Part shown: piece after piece, positions 10,101-20,695 of the stretch
Numbering within the stretch: position 1 is the first letter of the stretch
Layout of the letters: the number at the start of each line of letters is the position of its first letter
From: Pelagomonas calceolata
Taxonomy: Eukaryota > Sar > Pelagophyceae > Pelagomonadales > Pelagomonadaceae
Length of the DNA stretch: 64,000 bases
Assembly (NCBI GenBank): GCA_918797485.1
Contig: CAKKNE010000006.1
Span: 992,001-1,056,000, forward strand
Direction: 5' to 3'
Notes under the pieces: generated by a model
What the model was told of the DNA's origin: nothing
Seen by the model: only the letters and a program-made list of their open reading frames with translations
Database searches by the model: none
Made by a program: the position numbers and the translations under genes

Positions 10101-11082
10101 AGCTGCCCCCCGGGTCTACTCGTCAGCCATGCTCCTCATGCCAACTATGCCATCTCTCCAAACCCTGCCCTGGAGAGCGGGGGTACGGGGTCCCAGTGGC
10201 GTGAATTGAGGGCGCTCGTTCGCGGCCCCATCGAAATTTGAATGGAGGAAAATCGGCATACGGCCAGAGCACTCCCCAGACCCCATCATACCAGCTTTTC
10301 GGGGTGAGAAAGGGCGACGCCGGCGCGCAGTGCAGTGATGAAAGGGCTGCCTTCTCCCGACGGCTTCGGCTCCTTCCGCGGCGCGAGACGGTCAACCCGA
10401 GCGTGGGACCAAGCGTGGGGACCTACCGAACGACGTCGAACGGCCGGAGCGAACAATAAGGCCCGTTCGGCTGCGGCATCCGATGGCGCATTTCGGGGTG
10501 CGCCGATGGGCTGGCGCGATGTCATCGAATCGCCGCTGCGAGCCCGTTGACGTGCATGGGCCATCGCATACGGTCCTTGTAGATGCTCAGTGGCCACAGT
10601 TTTGGTTCAATCGGCCCGGAAGGCACCATTTAGGCTCCATGAAGTCGGCCTCGACGCCGCATTCGGCCCACTGGATGTCGGCGTTGTGGAGGTTTTGAGC
10701 GGTCCGAACGGTTCGGACCCACCCGTGGGTCAGCATAGAGGCCCCCAACGGCCCGACTACGCGCGGAGGCAATTTTTGTGAATTTTCTAGTATGTAATTT
10801 GTGCCTGACATCTGTCAAACCTCATGATTTTGTCTCAAACTTTGTGTGAATTAAGATTAGGCATAGATACGTCCCATGACCGGTTTTCCTCCATTAAATT
10901 TTCGACGCGGCGCCGCTAGAGCCGGAGCAAAAACCCGGGACCCCCCATCCTGGAGGCTGGGAGAACAGCGTGCCATTAATTCCCAGTATTAGCCTGCAAA
11001 AAATTGCGATCGCGTACGGGAGTAGCTGGCACGGAGAGCTTGTTGCGCGCTTTCGGCTGCCCCGCAGGGTAAGCTCATTTTC
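10101..11082. promoter_or_regulatory. Divergent intergenic region, 982 bp
   Basis: The longest gene-free stretch. GCTGCCCC boxes lie immediately before each flanking start (10102-10109 for the leftward gene, 11056-11063 for the rightward gene, 20 bases before its ATG). Base composition drops in 10780-10900. I see no tRNA, no transposon ends and no convincing ORF; anything else in it is unrecognised. Confidence 0.45.
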
Positions 11083-13083
11083 ATGCGCCTCCTAGTCGCG
11101 CTACTATGGTGCCGTCTCGCTGCGCCGCACGCAAACGTGACGACTGTGCATTTAAGCATACCTTTCGAGGACGGGGCGCGAACCCTTGTGTGGCGCCGCG
11201 CGGCCGAATCCGCAAAAGAAGCCTGTGCGCGCTTCGCAGCAGAGCAGGGGCTCAACGGAGACGTCCTCCCGGACCTCGAGGCGCTCGTCGCCTCCCAAAC
11301 GGCGCTGAGAAAGGTCTCACCGTCGCTGTTTGCGGCGCCGAGCTGGTGGCGCCCCGCGGAGGCCGCCGGCACAATCGCCTTCTTCGGCGGGCACGACGCG
11401 AGCGTGGCTGTTGCTGCGGCCGACGGGACCCTGCTGTGCGTGCTGGAGTTGGAGCGGCTCTTTAACGATCGCTACTACTCGTCGTTTGGTCCCGACGGGG
11501 CGACGCCTAGAGAGTCGTTCGACGAGGACTGGCGGCGCGCGCTTCTCGTTATTCGCGACCGGTCTGAGTGCGCTTATCCGAGGACCTTCGCGCGCGGCAT
11601 CGTCGTGGAGACCGGCGCGTCTCGCTACCGGCTCGAAAAGCTCGTGGAAGAGGTATTCGACGTAGAAACGTGGCTCGCGTGCGATCACCACGAGGCCCAC
11701 GCCAGGCTTGGTTTTTTCGCGTCGCCGTTCGCGTCCGCTTTGATCGTCTCGTACGACGGCGGCGGGAACGACGGTCATTTCAACGTATATGTGGGCCGGC
11801 GGAATCAGCTGGAGCGGGTCGGGCGCTTGGACTACTCGCTGGGCCAGACGTATTTAACGGTAGGGAGTCTGCTGCGCGAGGTCACGAATGATCAGACGTC
11901 GCCGACGCTCCGGGACTTCTGCGCATTTGCTAAAGGTGAAAAACCAACTTTCAGTTGGAACGCGCACCCGAAGCCCCTCGCCCTCGCCGGCAAGCTCATG
12001 GGCTACGCCGCGACCGGATCCGTCAGAGACGATCTCCGCGCGGCCGCGCGGGGGTTGTTGCTGGCGAAGCCAGCGGATCTCTGGCGGGACGAACATCGCA
12101 ACGGCGTGTCCCGAGCGCTCGCGGAGGCCGTCTGCGGCGAAGATATGCAGGGAGGGCGCGACTTCGCGGCGACAGCACAAAACGAGTACGAGGGCTTCGT
12201 CCTCGAGGTCGTCTCCACGTTATTGGAGCGCGCGGGCGGTCCCGGAGCGGTCGACGGCGTCGTGTTGGCCGGGGGTTGCGGTCTGAACGTGCGGGCGAAC
12301 CAGCGCGTCTTCGACGAGCTCGGTGCAGCGGTGTACGTCGCTCCGGCGCCGAACGACGCGGGCCTCGCCGCGGGCGCCGCCTGGAAGGTGACGCCGCCGC
12401 CGCGAAGGCCAGCGCGACCGCAGCACCTTGGTTTCGGGCTATGGGACGGCCCGGACCTCGCGGACGCCGCCGCGGCGCGCGGCGCGCGGAACCTGACGGA
12501 GCTCGGCGGCGTCGAGTACCTGGCGGCGCTGCTCAACGGCGCTCACACGAGTGGCGCGAAGCCGATCGTCGCCGTCGTCCGCGGGCGCCAGGAGTTCGGA
12601 CCAAGGGCACTCGGGAGGCGGAGCTTGTTGGCGGTGCCGGACTCGGTCGATGCGCGCAACCGTTTGAATCGACTCAAGCGCCGCCAGTGGTACCGGCCCG
12701 TCGCGCCGATGGTCGCCGAGGAGGCCATGGCCGACGCCTTCGGCCGAAGCGTGCCGTCGCCCTATATGACCATGGCGCCAGACGTTTCGCCACCGATCGC
12801 GCGCGCGTTCCCGGCGCTCGCTCACCTCGACGGCACAGCGCGCCACCAGTCCGTCGCCCGGAGGGACGACGCGTGGCTCCACGCGCTTCTGCGGGCCGTC
12901 GGCAAGCGGACCGGTCTGGCGGCGTTGATCAACACCTCCTTCAACACACGCGGCAAACCCATCTGCAATACGCTCAAGGAGGCGTTGACCATTCTCGACG
13001 AAGAGCCGGACCTCGACTACCTCCTCGTCGACGACTGGCTCTTCGCCAAGTCCGCCACTCCCAGGGGCGGCAGGGAACTCTAA
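11083..13083 (+). CDS. Secreted NodU/CmcH-family O-carbamoyltransferase (1 of 4)
   Basis: A 666-residue protein with signal peptide 1-17, then a divergent module (18-75, VHLSIPFEDGARTLVW, no Cys pair). The carbamoyltransferase fills the rest: GGHDAS with His104, the metal-binding DHHEAHA at 200-206, YDGGGNDG 223-230, GGCGLNVRANQ, and the C-terminal YrdC-like domain with EFGPRALGRRSLL and INTSFNTRGKPI. In this family (NodU, CmcH, TobZ, SxtI) carbamoyl phosphate and ATP give carbamoyl-adenylate, which is passed to a hydroxyl of a sugar or alkaloid. All signature residues look intact. The stop converges on the next gene with 13 bases between. Acceptor unknown; the signal peptide makes a glycan acceptor in the secretory pathway most likely. 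Confidence 0.93.
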   Translation: MRLLVALLWCRLAAPHANVTTVHLSIPFEDGARTLVWRRAAESAKEACARFAAEQGLNGDVLPDLEALVASQTALRKVSPSLFAAPSWWRPAEAAGTIAFFGGHDASVAVAAADGTLLCVLELERLFNDRYYSSFGPDGATPRESFDEDWRRALLVIRDRSECAYPRTFARGIVVETGASRYRLEKLVEEVFDVETWLACDHHEAHARLGFFASPFASALIVSYDGGGNDGHFNVYVGRRNQLERVGRLDYSLGQTYLTVGSLLREVTNDQTSPTLRDFCAFAKGEKPTFSWNAHPKPLALAGKLMGYAATGSVRDDLRAAARGLLLAKPADLWRDEHRNGVSRALAEAVCGEDMQGGRDFAATAQNEYEGFVLEVVSTLLERAGGPGAVDGVVLAGGCGLNVRANQRVFDELGAAVYVAPAPNDAGLAAGAAWKVTPPPRRPARPQHLGFGLWDGPDLADAAAARGARNLTELGGVEYLAALLNGAHTSGAKPIVAVVRGRQEFGPRALGRRSLLAVPDSVDARNRLNRLKRRQWYRPVAPMVAEEAMADAFGRSVPSPYMTMAPDVSPPIARAFPALAHLDGTARHQSVARRDDAWLHALLRAVGKRTGLAALINTSFNTRGKPICNTLKEALTILDEEPDLDYLLVDDWLFAKSATPRGGREL

Positions 13084-13096
13084 ACAACGAATAATT

Positions 13097-16000
13097 CTAC
13101 AAGGCCCGGGCACGAGCCGCGGACATGCACTCGGTGTATGTCTCACAGTTGTTGGCAGTGACGCTTGGCCTTCGGTCGGCGTCTCTCAACATCACGGCCT
13201 CGAGCCGACCGACGGCGCACGCGACGTCACACTCGGGGGCGGTCGCGACGCCGTGCACGGCCGCGAAGCGGCGCGCGGCGTCGAGGGCCGTCTCGTTCGC
13301 AAACCACCTCACCGCCTCGGGGCCCGGCGCCGCGCCCATCGGCGGTACGAGATTCACCACGATCTCACGAAACGGCGCCGTTGCGTTTGGCAACACTTGC
13401 GACGGCGTCTGCGTCGCGGCTGGCCTTGGTCGGCAGCGGAGCGGTCCTCGACCACCGAAAAAGTCCGCGACGTGGGTCCAGAGGCCGTCGAAGGAGAGGT
13501 GCGGAGCGGTAGCGAGTGCGGCCGCGCGCCGCGCGGCTAGGTCGTCTGGGGCGCGAGGAGCGTCCAGGAGTCGCCTCATCACGTCTCCGAGCGCGTCGAC
13601 GCGGACAACGTCGACAGGTAGCGCGTACGGGAGCCAGGGCTCGTCGTCGTACACGTAGATCGGTAGCGCGCCTGCGGCAAGGCACTCGTAGAGAAAGAAC
13701 GAGCTCCGGCCGTACCCTCGCGGTGCAACCACGTACGTCGCCTCGTTGAGGCGGGAGCGCCAGTCTTGACCAAAATACGTTACCGTGGCGGCGTCGAGCG
13801 TCGGATCTCCCGCGATGATGTCCGCAATGCGCCTTCTGACGGCGTGCGTCGCTCGGCCGCAGAGGAGGAACGTGTATTTGCGGGGCAGTAGCGCCGCCGT
13901 AAATTCGCCTCCATCATCAAATGGCCGCGTGATCCCGTCGGCAACGAGCGGCAGCGCGACGTCGCCCGCGCCGCCCGCGCTCAGGACCAGTAAGTTTTTC
14001 GAAGCCGCGAGGCCCACGTCGAGCACGCGCAAGCCCTCGTCGTGTTGGGACAGAGTGACGTACGCGACGTCCGGCCGCATCGCGGCCTTGAGAGCCTCTA
14101 CAGATGCCGCCATGGCAGCGTCCATCGCATCGTCCGTCCCTCGCAGAAAGACCGCGTCCGTCCACTGCGCGAACACGGGCACGCGACCGCCGAACGCCTC
14201 TTTCGGTTGATTGCGCCACCGATCGATCCACGCGTTCTCGAGCCACGGCCCGTTGAAATGACCGTACTCGTGCGGCGCCAGGTTCCGGAGCCCGGCGGTC
14301 GCGGTGTCAACCTCGGCGAAGCGCTCGGACCACGCGTCGTCCTGGCGCGCCCCGGTCCCGCACGGAGGCGGTGCCGGCGCGGGGTACCTGCGCCGCGTCG
14401 CACGGAGCGCTTCCGTGAGTGCGGCGGCGTCGAGGCCGCGGCGGCGGGCGAACGCAACCGCGATCGCGTCCAAATCATCATCCGGGTGGAAGAGCACCGT
14501 CTCCTCCTCAAAACTGGTCTCGAGGCGCGCGTGGCCGCCTAGATAAGCTGTTCCCATGGCCGTCCGGTGCCAGTTGCGCGACGCGCGCTGCGTGGCGAAG
14601 TGGATCACGACAGCGTAGCGGAACGCCGCGGGCGTCGCGGCCCCTGCCGGGAATGCTCCGGTCGCGTGGAGCAGCGCGCCGTCGAAGAAGAGGACGTCGC
14701 CCTCATTGACGGCGACGGCGATACGTGTCGCGTTTATGCCCGCCGCGCCCGCCGCGGCGGCCGTCTCCGTAAAATTCCGCACCTGTCCGGCCGTCACAAA
14801 GTCCCGGGCGGCCCAGCGGTGCGAGCCCGGCGCGACCACCGTGGCGCCGGTCCGTGCGTCGGTGTCCTGTAGGAAGACCATAGCCGCGAGGTGCGTGCCG
14901 TGTTCGCCGCGGTGCGACCGCGTCTCGCGCATCCGAAAGGCCGCCTCCTGGTTCGTGAAGTCGTAGTGCCACACGTTTTCGCGCGTGGACGGCGCCCCGA
15001 CGTAGACGGTGCAACCGTGGACCTGGTGGTCGGCGCCGAGGCGGGCTGCGGCGATGCCGCGTATTACCGGCAGGTCGACGAGCGGCCGCACGAGCGGCCC
15101 CACGGCGGCGTCGCCCAGCAACCCCCAGAGCCGGTAGCTCGCGTGGTCGTCATGCGCCGACTCATCAGTCGTCGCGCAGCTCGGACTACCAAACATCGTT
15201 TTGCAGACCTCCGCCTCTTCTAATCGCGCCACGAGGCGGGCGCGCAACAGCTGCAGGTCCGTTGCCGTGTCAGCGCCGGCGTCCGTACGTGAGACGACGG
15301 CAAAGCCATAATTTTTGAGATCCTCAAGCGTGGTTTGGATAGGATCGGCCCGGGTAACTTCTAAATACCAATAACCGTGTACGTCCGGCCCCTCGACCTT
15401 GTCAAAATTCACGTCGCGTGCGGCGCGGACCATCGACGAGAAATCTTCAAGTACTGACCCGCCCGCGTTCTCTTGGAAGATGACGCGGCCCCCGGGCGCG
15501 AGGAACCGCCCTATGTTTGCGTAGAAACGCGCGTGGAGGCGCCAGCCCGCGTCGACGGTCATGGCTCGCGTTCTGTCCGACGACGGCGTCCGCGCGCCGC
15601 CGACCATGGCCCACCACGCGTCCCAGGCGTCCGCCGAAACGAAATGGGGCGGGTTCGAAACAACGAGGTCCAACCGGCCCTCCTCGGACTGCGGCAGGCC
15701 CGCGAGGCCGTCGCTCACGTAGGCGACCGCGCGATCTCCAAGTTCGTTAACCCGGATCGTCTCGCGTGCAGCGGCGACAGAGAGCGGATTCACGTCGACG
15801 AGCACGAGATTTTTACACGCGGCGCGGCCCAGGAGAGCAAATCCGATGAAACCCGGCCCGGCGCAAAATTCGAGGCACCGCCGATGCGCTCCCAGAGCCG
15901 CGGCCTTGTCGACAAGCGCGGCGCCGAACGCCGTGTTCCCGCCGCCGTGGGCCATATCCGGGCGCGACAGGTATTGTACGGATATGCCGCCCGGTGCGTC

Positions 16001-16279
16001 CCACGCGGTCCAGGCCTGGGGCCGCGCCGCCTCCTCCACTAAACCCGCTGCCCACCCCAGGTCGCAATCCGGCGCGCAGGCGAGCGCCGGCGCCGGCGCC
16101 TCATTGATTGCGCACGCGCGGCCCTCGCCGCGACCATGCGCGACGTAGTGCGCGCGCAGGGCATGCTCGTCGTACCCGAACGCCGCGCGCACATCGGCGT
16201 AGCGCGTTGCGTAACTGGTCCAGTCGCAGTGCTTGTCCTCGGCGCGGACCGCGGCCCAGGCCACTAGCAGCAGCCGCAT
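13097..16279 (-). CDS. Fusion: class I methyltransferase, PhyH-like dioxygenase, exostosin-like glycosyltransferase
   Basis: ATG 16279 opens a signal peptide (MRLLLVAWAAVRA); the frame extends to 16297 only by a GTG. Mature protein of about 1047 residues (1060 with signal). Residues about 26-56 carry a YADxxAAFG...HYxxxGxxEGR unit known from bacterial surface proteins. Residues about 70-330 are a class I methyltransferase (CLEFCAGPGFIGFALLG, SNPPHF). Residues about 350-600 resemble phytanoyl-CoA dioxygenase, with the Fe site WHYD near 435 and distal His in LHATG near 536. Residues about 640-920 are exostosin-like (GYGRSSFFLYECLAAGALPIYVYDD in two parts). The C terminus (about 965-1030) is the Cys-pair module, here at the opposite end from its usual place. 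Paralogues lacking later parts lie at 24.8 and 32.1 kb. Confidence 0.87.
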   Translation of the reverse strand: MRLLLVAWAAVRAEDKHCDWTSYATRYADVRAAFGYDEHALRAHYVAHGRGEGRACAINEAPAPALACAPDCDLGWAAGLVEEAARPQAWTAWDAPGGISVQYLSRPDMAHGGGNTAFGAALVDKAAALGAHRRCLEFCAGPGFIGFALLGRAACKNLVLVDVNPLSVAAARETIRVNELGDRAVAYVSDGLAGLPQSEEGRLDLVVSNPPHFVSADAWDAWWAMVGGARTPSSDRTRAMTVDAGWRLHARFYANIGRFLAPGGRVIFQENAGGSVLEDFSSMVRAARDVNFDKVEGPDVHGYWYLEVTRADPIQTTLEDLKNYGFAVVSRTDAGADTATDLQLLRARLVARLEEAEVCKTMFGSPSCATTDESAHDDHASYRLWGLLGDAAVGPLVRPLVDLPVIRGIAAARLGADHQVHGCTVYVGAPSTRENVWHYDFTNQEAAFRMRETRSHRGEHGTHLAAMVFLQDTDARTGATVVAPGSHRWAARDFVTAGQVRNFTETAAAAGAAGINATRIAVAVNEGDVLFFDGALLHATGAFPAGAATPAAFRYAVVIHFATQRASRNWHRTAMGTAYLGGHARLETSFEEETVLFHPDDDLDAIAVAFARRRGLDAAALTEALRATRRRYPAPAPPPCGTGARQDDAWSERFAEVDTATAGLRNLAPHEYGHFNGPWLENAWIDRWRNQPKEAFGGRVPVFAQWTDAVFLRGTDDAMDAAMAASVEALKAAMRPDVAYVTLSQHDEGLRVLDVGLAASKNLLVLSAGGAGDVALPLVADGITRPFDDGGEFTAALLPRKYTFLLCGRATHAVRRRIADIIAGDPTLDAATVTYFGQDWRSRLNEATYVVAPRGYGRSSFFLYECLAAGALPIYVYDDEPWLPYALPVDVVRVDALGDVMRRLLDAPRAPDDLAARRAAALATAPHLSFDGLWTHVADFFGGRGPLRCRPRPAATQTPSQVLPNATAPFREIVVNLVPPMGAAPGPEAVRWFANETALDAARRFAAVHGVATAPECDVACAVGRLEAVMLRDADRRPSVTANNCETYTECMSAARARAL

Positions 16280-16467
16280 TCCCGAATCTACGAGCACATG
16301 GCTGGGAGGTAAAAACCAACCTATACCTGCGATCCTAAGAGGGGCGCGCAGCTAGCAGCCCATGCTTTCTTGGCCATCTCTATGCCATGCCGCATGGGCA
16401 GCTCCAGATCGATGCCGGGCAGGAAAGATGGAAGGGCAGCGTAGGAACGCGACGGAGGAGTAGCATA
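16280..16467. promoter_or_regulatory. Divergent promoter, 188 bp
   Basis: Shared by the fusion gene to the left and the glycosyltransferase to the right. A GGGCAGC box (16434-16440) lies 27 bases before the rightward ATG. The leftward gene has only a weak CAGCCC near 16356. Confidence 0.5.
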
Positions 16468-18096
16468 ATGCTAAAATGCTGGCTGGTCGCGACGCTCGCA
16501 CAAGCGGCCATCCTCGAGATTTCAATCGATGGCGACACCCTATATCTGGAGGCCGATGCGACGGACGTCGACGCAAAAGTCGCATCGATCGCGGACCGGC
16601 TGCCACAACTGGAAGGCTCCGGCTGCTCCGCCAACGACGGCGCCTGCGTGCGAAGCGTCGTCGCGGCCGCGCTGCGGAACGCCGTCGCGGCGGACCCGAT
16701 GCCCAGGCCCAAGCCGAGCCTGCGCGCCGTCGCCGACGAGTGGAGCACGTTACCAAAAGCGGTCGGACACGACAAAACTTCATCGCCAGCCGAGCCGGAG
16801 GCACCGCAGGACCTCTCCCTCGAATTCGTGAGCCCCGCCGAGCACGAGCTGGTGCCGTGCGGCTGGCTCTACCCGCGCATAAGCTTCCTCATGAGCAATC
16901 ACCGGCGGGCGACGCGCGCGTGGCAGTACTGCGCGGCGGTCGCCGACGCGGACGGAAGGCGGCTGACCCAGCGGTGCGCGCCCTTCGGCACGAACTCGCT
17001 CCACGGACATCTGATAGAAGAAGCGGGAAATTACACGTTAGAGGCCTGGATCTTCCACACGGAGCTGGGAGGGACGAACGTGTCGCGGCGGCCCTTCGCG
17101 TGTGCGTTCGTGGACCGCGTCGAGGAGACTCCATTACCAGAGGTGCCTCCGTTGGACTGCGACCGGATGTTTTCAAATGAGACGGGCCTCGGGCATTTGC
17201 GGCGGGCGGAGCGCGACGGCGGCACCCTAAGTTTCGCGACGAGCGACGGCGAACCTCGACCGAGGGATCTCGTGATCGGGCTGCGACTCGCGCCGCGGAC
17301 GCGGGAGCGGGCGATCACCAAAGGGATCGCGTCCAGCGACGAAAACTTCGAGCCGCCCGCCTTCCACGCCGTCCTCGCGCTAGCAGCAGCGCTTTCGACG
17401 CTGCCGGAGAGACAGCAAGCGAGGACGCGCGTCGTGCTGCTGCCGAACGGTTTTGCCAATAACGGGGTGAAGGGTATGATAGCGGCCACCGCGATCGAAT
17501 CCAATGCGCCCCGCGTCCGCGTTGACGTCGTACAAAATTGCCCGGAGGGGAACGCCGCCTCCTTTAAGCGAATGTCGGACGCACTCCTAGAATTGGACGT
17601 GGACGACGAGGCGATCTTGGTATCGCTCGAGGACGACATCGTCATGCAACCGAGCGCGCTCCAGGAGCTCCTCGAGCTTTTCGCGGCTTACAGACCGTGC
17701 CTCGCGACGCTGGTGGACCACCCGGTCCTCTACGCCGGCGACGGGCACCTCCTCGGCGTCGCCGACCCGCTGCGGTACGGACCAACCGGGATCATCGCCG
17801 GGCGACGGCGGCATTGGCGCACGATCCCGTCCACCACGACGACCTTCGCCGCGACAAAATCAGTGTACGCCCCTTTGTGGGCGGCGGACCTCCTCCCGGA
17901 CCCCGCGGCGGACTTCGCCAAGTCCTCCCATTTATCTCGGGCGACGTCGAGCGTTGTTGCGCCGCTCCCGGGATTATCATCGCCGGTCGAGCGCGCGGAC
18001 CGCTTCACCGAGCAGTTCTTGGCGCTCTACTTCGATTATCTCGGCTACGTCCGGGCGCTTCAAGCCGTCCACGACGATCGGCGGCGGCCATCCTGA
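16468..18096 (+). CDS. Secreted GT-A-type glycosyltransferase with Cys-pair and beta-sandwich modules
   Basis: I use ATG 16468, which opens a signal peptide (MLKCWLVATLAQA) and sits just after a GGGCAGC box; the frame also has an ATG at 16387. The protein is 542 residues. Residues 15-76 are the Cys-pair module (SIDG, Cys53, Cys60). Residues about 105-215 form a beta-sandwich with paired Cys. From about 260 is a glycosyltransferase A-fold with the metal-binding-type acidic motif SLEDDIVMQPSAL near 387-398, resembling GT2-like enzymes. Sugar donor and acceptor are not readable. It converges on the GT61-like gene with 104 bases between stops. Confidence 0.75.
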   Translation: MLKCWLVATLAQAAILEISIDGDTLYLEADATDVDAKVASIADRLPQLEGSGCSANDGACVRSVVAAALRNAVAADPMPRPKPSLRAVADEWSTLPKAVGHDKTSSPAEPEAPQDLSLEFVSPAEHELVPCGWLYPRISFLMSNHRRATRAWQYCAAVADADGRRLTQRCAPFGTNSLHGHLIEEAGNYTLEAWIFHTELGGTNVSRRPFACAFVDRVEETPLPEVPPLDCDRMFSNETGLGHLRRAERDGGTLSFATSDGEPRPRDLVIGLRLAPRTRERAITKGIASSDENFEPPAFHAVLALAAALSTLPERQQARTRVVLLPNGFANNGVKGMIAATAIESNAPRVRVDVVQNCPEGNAASFKRMSDALLELDVDDEAILVSLEDDIVMQPSALQELLELFAAYRPCLATLVDHPVLYAGDGHLLGVADPLRYGPTGIIAGRRRHWRTIPSTTTTFAATKSVYAPLWAADLLPDPAADFAKSSHLSRATSSVVAPLPGLSSPVERADRFTEQFLALYFDYLGYVRALQAVHDDRRRPS

Positions 18097-18200
18097 GCTC
18101 GTTCTGTTTTAAGTTATTTGTCTCCCGTGACTGATTAGTACTACTAGTGATAGGTGGAAATGCATATGCCAGTTCACAAGAACATGTCACTTAGGACAAG

Positions 18201-20576
18201 CTAGTAGGCTGCGCGGCGGAAGGTATCCATGACATCTTGAGCAGTATCAACGGAGGATACCATCTGTACGTCGCGGGCGCTCGCTGGGGCGTACTTCCAG
18301 GGGTGCCAGTCGCAGGTGCAGGCGACAGGGACCAAGCCGGCGGCGCGGGCCGCGTGACCCACGGCCACGGCGAGCTCGGACGCGTCGACGGCGATGCCCG
18401 GGTCGGGGCGCCGCGGGTTCTTGTGCAGGAATTCGACGCATGTCATCGCCGGCGCGCCGGCGTAATCATGCGGATACCAGCGCGCGGGACAGTCGCGAGC
18501 GACGGGGTTCGGCGGCGTCCGAGCGTGCACGGCGAAGTGCTGGAGCCGGGACACGGCAGCCAGGTCGCGGAACGTCGTCGAATACTCGCCGTATTGTTTC
18601 AGCTCGACGACGGCGGCGCCCTCCCGGAGCCAGAGCATGTTCGTGAGCCCGGCGCCGTGCGACGCGACGACCAGCGACGCCCGCTCGAAGAGGCGGACCT
18701 GGGCCGCGAACGACGTATTCGTGAGCGTCGCACGTTCGACGTGTGCCGCGGGCACGCCCGCCGCGGCGAGCGCGGCCGCGACGGCGGCCGCGTCGAGCCC
18801 GCGCCCGTCCTCGCGGTCGACGACGAGCGCCGTCCGGTTCGTGGCGCTGGGGTGGTCCACGAGCCGCGGAAGACCCACTGTGGCGTACGCCGCGTGCCTT
18901 AACCACCGCGCGTCCGCGGGGCCCCGCACGAGGTAGTCGGACTCGCCCGGGACCACGGCGCGCTCGAAGCACACGACGCCTTCCCGCGACGAGAGCCAAC
19001 CGTCGCCGCCGACGTCAACCATCAACTGGGTCCGCCTCCCGAACAGCGTCTCCGCCAGGCCGGCGAACCAGAGCCACGCACCCCGGAAGTCCGGCGCGCG
19101 CAGGCGGCGGCAGGCCGCGGGTTCGCTCCCGTGCGCCCGGGGCGCGCCGGTCGCGTCCGTGCCGTGGGTCCGCGCGATGCTTTCGCCCGCGCCGCAGTCC
19201 ATCCACGCGAGGCGCTCGAGTGAATCCGGGTCCGCGCCGCGCCGCTTGAGTGCGTAGGCCACGGGCAGCAGGTATTTGGCCTGGTGCCGTATGTTATTCG
19301 GTCCGTCGCCGAAGACGAGGGCCGTCCAGCCGGGGAGGTACGGCGCGGAAACAACAGAGGACGCGTTGACGTACGTCGCGGCGGCGAAGCCCCGGTGCGG
19401 CAGCGGCGCGGGGCGCGTCGCCCGCGGTATCTGACTCAGGCCGTCGTGGCGCAGAAACACGCGGTCGGGCGTCTGCGCGCGGGGGTCGCCGTCGGGCACC
19501 ACGAGCGCGAGGCGGTTCGTCGACGTGTCGAGGCAGACGTCCTCGTAGACGCAGTCGTCCGAGTCGTCGGGGTGCTGCGCGCAGTCAGCGCGTGTGACGC
19601 CTCCACCGACGCGCTTGGTCTCCGGCAATTCGGCTGGACGCGGCACGTCGAATTGAATCGACGTCGCGCCGAAGCAATGTATGTCGCCGCGATCGCAACT
19701 CGCCGCGCGGCTTGTCATCACAGGAACCTCCGGACCGGCGTAGCGGTACCACGCCCGGCACGTGTGCGCGCCGGGGTCCAAAGCGGAGGCGACGCGCATG
19801 CTGTCGGACGTGCCGAGCGGCGAACACGACGGGGCCCCCGCGTCCAGTGACACGCAGACCTCGACACAGCACGCCTCGAGCTCAAAGGGTAATAATTCCG
19901 CGTTGAGCGCTTCGTTGACCAGCGCGGCGACGGCCGGCGGCGCCTTCGCCAGAGGCGTTTGGTCGCTTCGTAGCTCGAACACGCGGCCTGTGATCTCCCG
20001 CACCTCCAGGTCCAGTAAGAATTCGTCTCCCATCAGCATGGCGCCGTCCTCGGGCGCCAATGCGACAGCGGTCGGGCGCGCGCTCCACGTGTAGGCCTCG
20101 GCGGCGAGCCAGAGGACCGCCCCGACCGGCGCGCCCGGGGCACCGGCGAGCCGCGTCAGCGCGGCCTCCGCGAGGTGGGCCTGCGCAAGGCGCTCCGAGA
20201 CGCTCTCGTCGCGGCACCACCAGCCGCAGCCCTCCCGCTCCAACAAGGCGGCGAGGTCCGCGCCCAGCCCCGCGCGCGAGCCGCCCATCAGCATGGTCTC
20301 GCCCGCGTCGCCAGGGCACGCGTCGACGACCAGCACGGCGATCTCGCGGCTCGCGAACGCGTCGAGCTCCGCCTCTACCAACTCCGCGACGCAGGCGGCG
20401 TCTGTGCAGGTCCCGTGAGTCTGAATGTCGAACTCGGCCACGAAGGCGCGTGCGGCCGCCGTGGCGTTGCCGGCTTCGTAGGCGATGGTGGCGTGGCTGC
20501 CATCGATGTCCACGTGATATTGCAAGGCCGGGGCAGCCTGCCGCCACAGGCACGCCAGCACGACCAGCCTGTGCAT
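18201..20576 (-). CDS. Secreted GT61-like glycosyltransferase with both accessory modules
   Basis: A 791-residue protein from ATG 20576 with signal peptide (1-17). Residues 17-78 are the Cys-pair module (HVDIDG, Cys57, Cys62). Residues about 165-320 are a Cys-rich beta-sandwich with CVEVCVSLDAG and PGAHTCRAWYRY. The C-terminal third matches the GT61 family (EOGT, plant xylosyl/arabinosyltransferases), with the hallmark ASHGAGLTNMLWL near 636-648 followed by VVELKQYGEYS. GT61 enzymes transfer xylose, arabinose or GlcNAc to lumenal acceptors. Donor here unknown. Starts 119 bases from the divergent methyltransferase at 20696. Confidence 0.85.
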   Translation of the reverse strand: MHRLVVLACLWRQAAPALQYHVDIDGSHATIAYEAGNATAAARAFVAEFDIQTHGTCTDAACVAELVEAELDAFASREIAVLVVDACPGDAGETMLMGGSRAGLGADLAALLEREGCGWWCRDESVSERLAQAHLAEAALTRLAGAPGAPVGAVLWLAAEAYTWSARPTAVALAPEDGAMLMGDEFLLDLEVREITGRVFELRSDQTPLAKAPPAVAALVNEALNAELLPFELEACCVEVCVSLDAGAPSCSPLGTSDSMRVASALDPGAHTCRAWYRYAGPEVPVMTSRAASCDRGDIHCFGATSIQFDVPRPAELPETKRVGGGVTRADCAQHPDDSDDCVYEDVCLDTSTNRLALVVPDGDPRAQTPDRVFLRHDGLSQIPRATRPAPLPHRGFAAATYVNASSVVSAPYLPGWTALVFGDGPNNIRHQAKYLLPVAYALKRRGADPDSLERLAWMDCGAGESIARTHGTDATGAPRAHGSEPAACRRLRAPDFRGAWLWFAGLAETLFGRRTQLMVDVGGDGWLSSREGVVCFERAVVPGESDYLVRGPADARWLRHAAYATVGLPRLVDHPSATNRTALVVDREDGRGLDAAAVAAALAAAGVPAAHVERATLTNTSFAAQVRLFERASLVVASHGAGLTNMLWLREGAAVVELKQYGEYSTTFRDLAAVSRLQHFAVHARTPPNPVARDCPARWYPHDYAGAPAMTCVEFLHKNPRRPDPGIAVDASELAVAVGHAARAAGLVPVACTCDWHPWKYAPASARDVQMVSSVDTAQDVMDTFRRAAY

Positions 20577-20695
20577 GTTAAGGACGCTCCATCTCAGCTG
20601 CGCGCCCGGAGCTTAGCTCCTCATCACACACACCCATTTGGCTTGCTTGTGCATCGACACTTGAGCACAGTGCTGCCCCGCGGGCAAAACAGAGC
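20577..20695. promoter_or_regulatory. Divergent promoter, 119 bp
   Basis: The shortest shared promoter here. One GCTGCCCC box (20672-20679) lies 16 bases before the rightward ATG and 95 bases from the leftward one, so it may serve both. Confidence 0.55.
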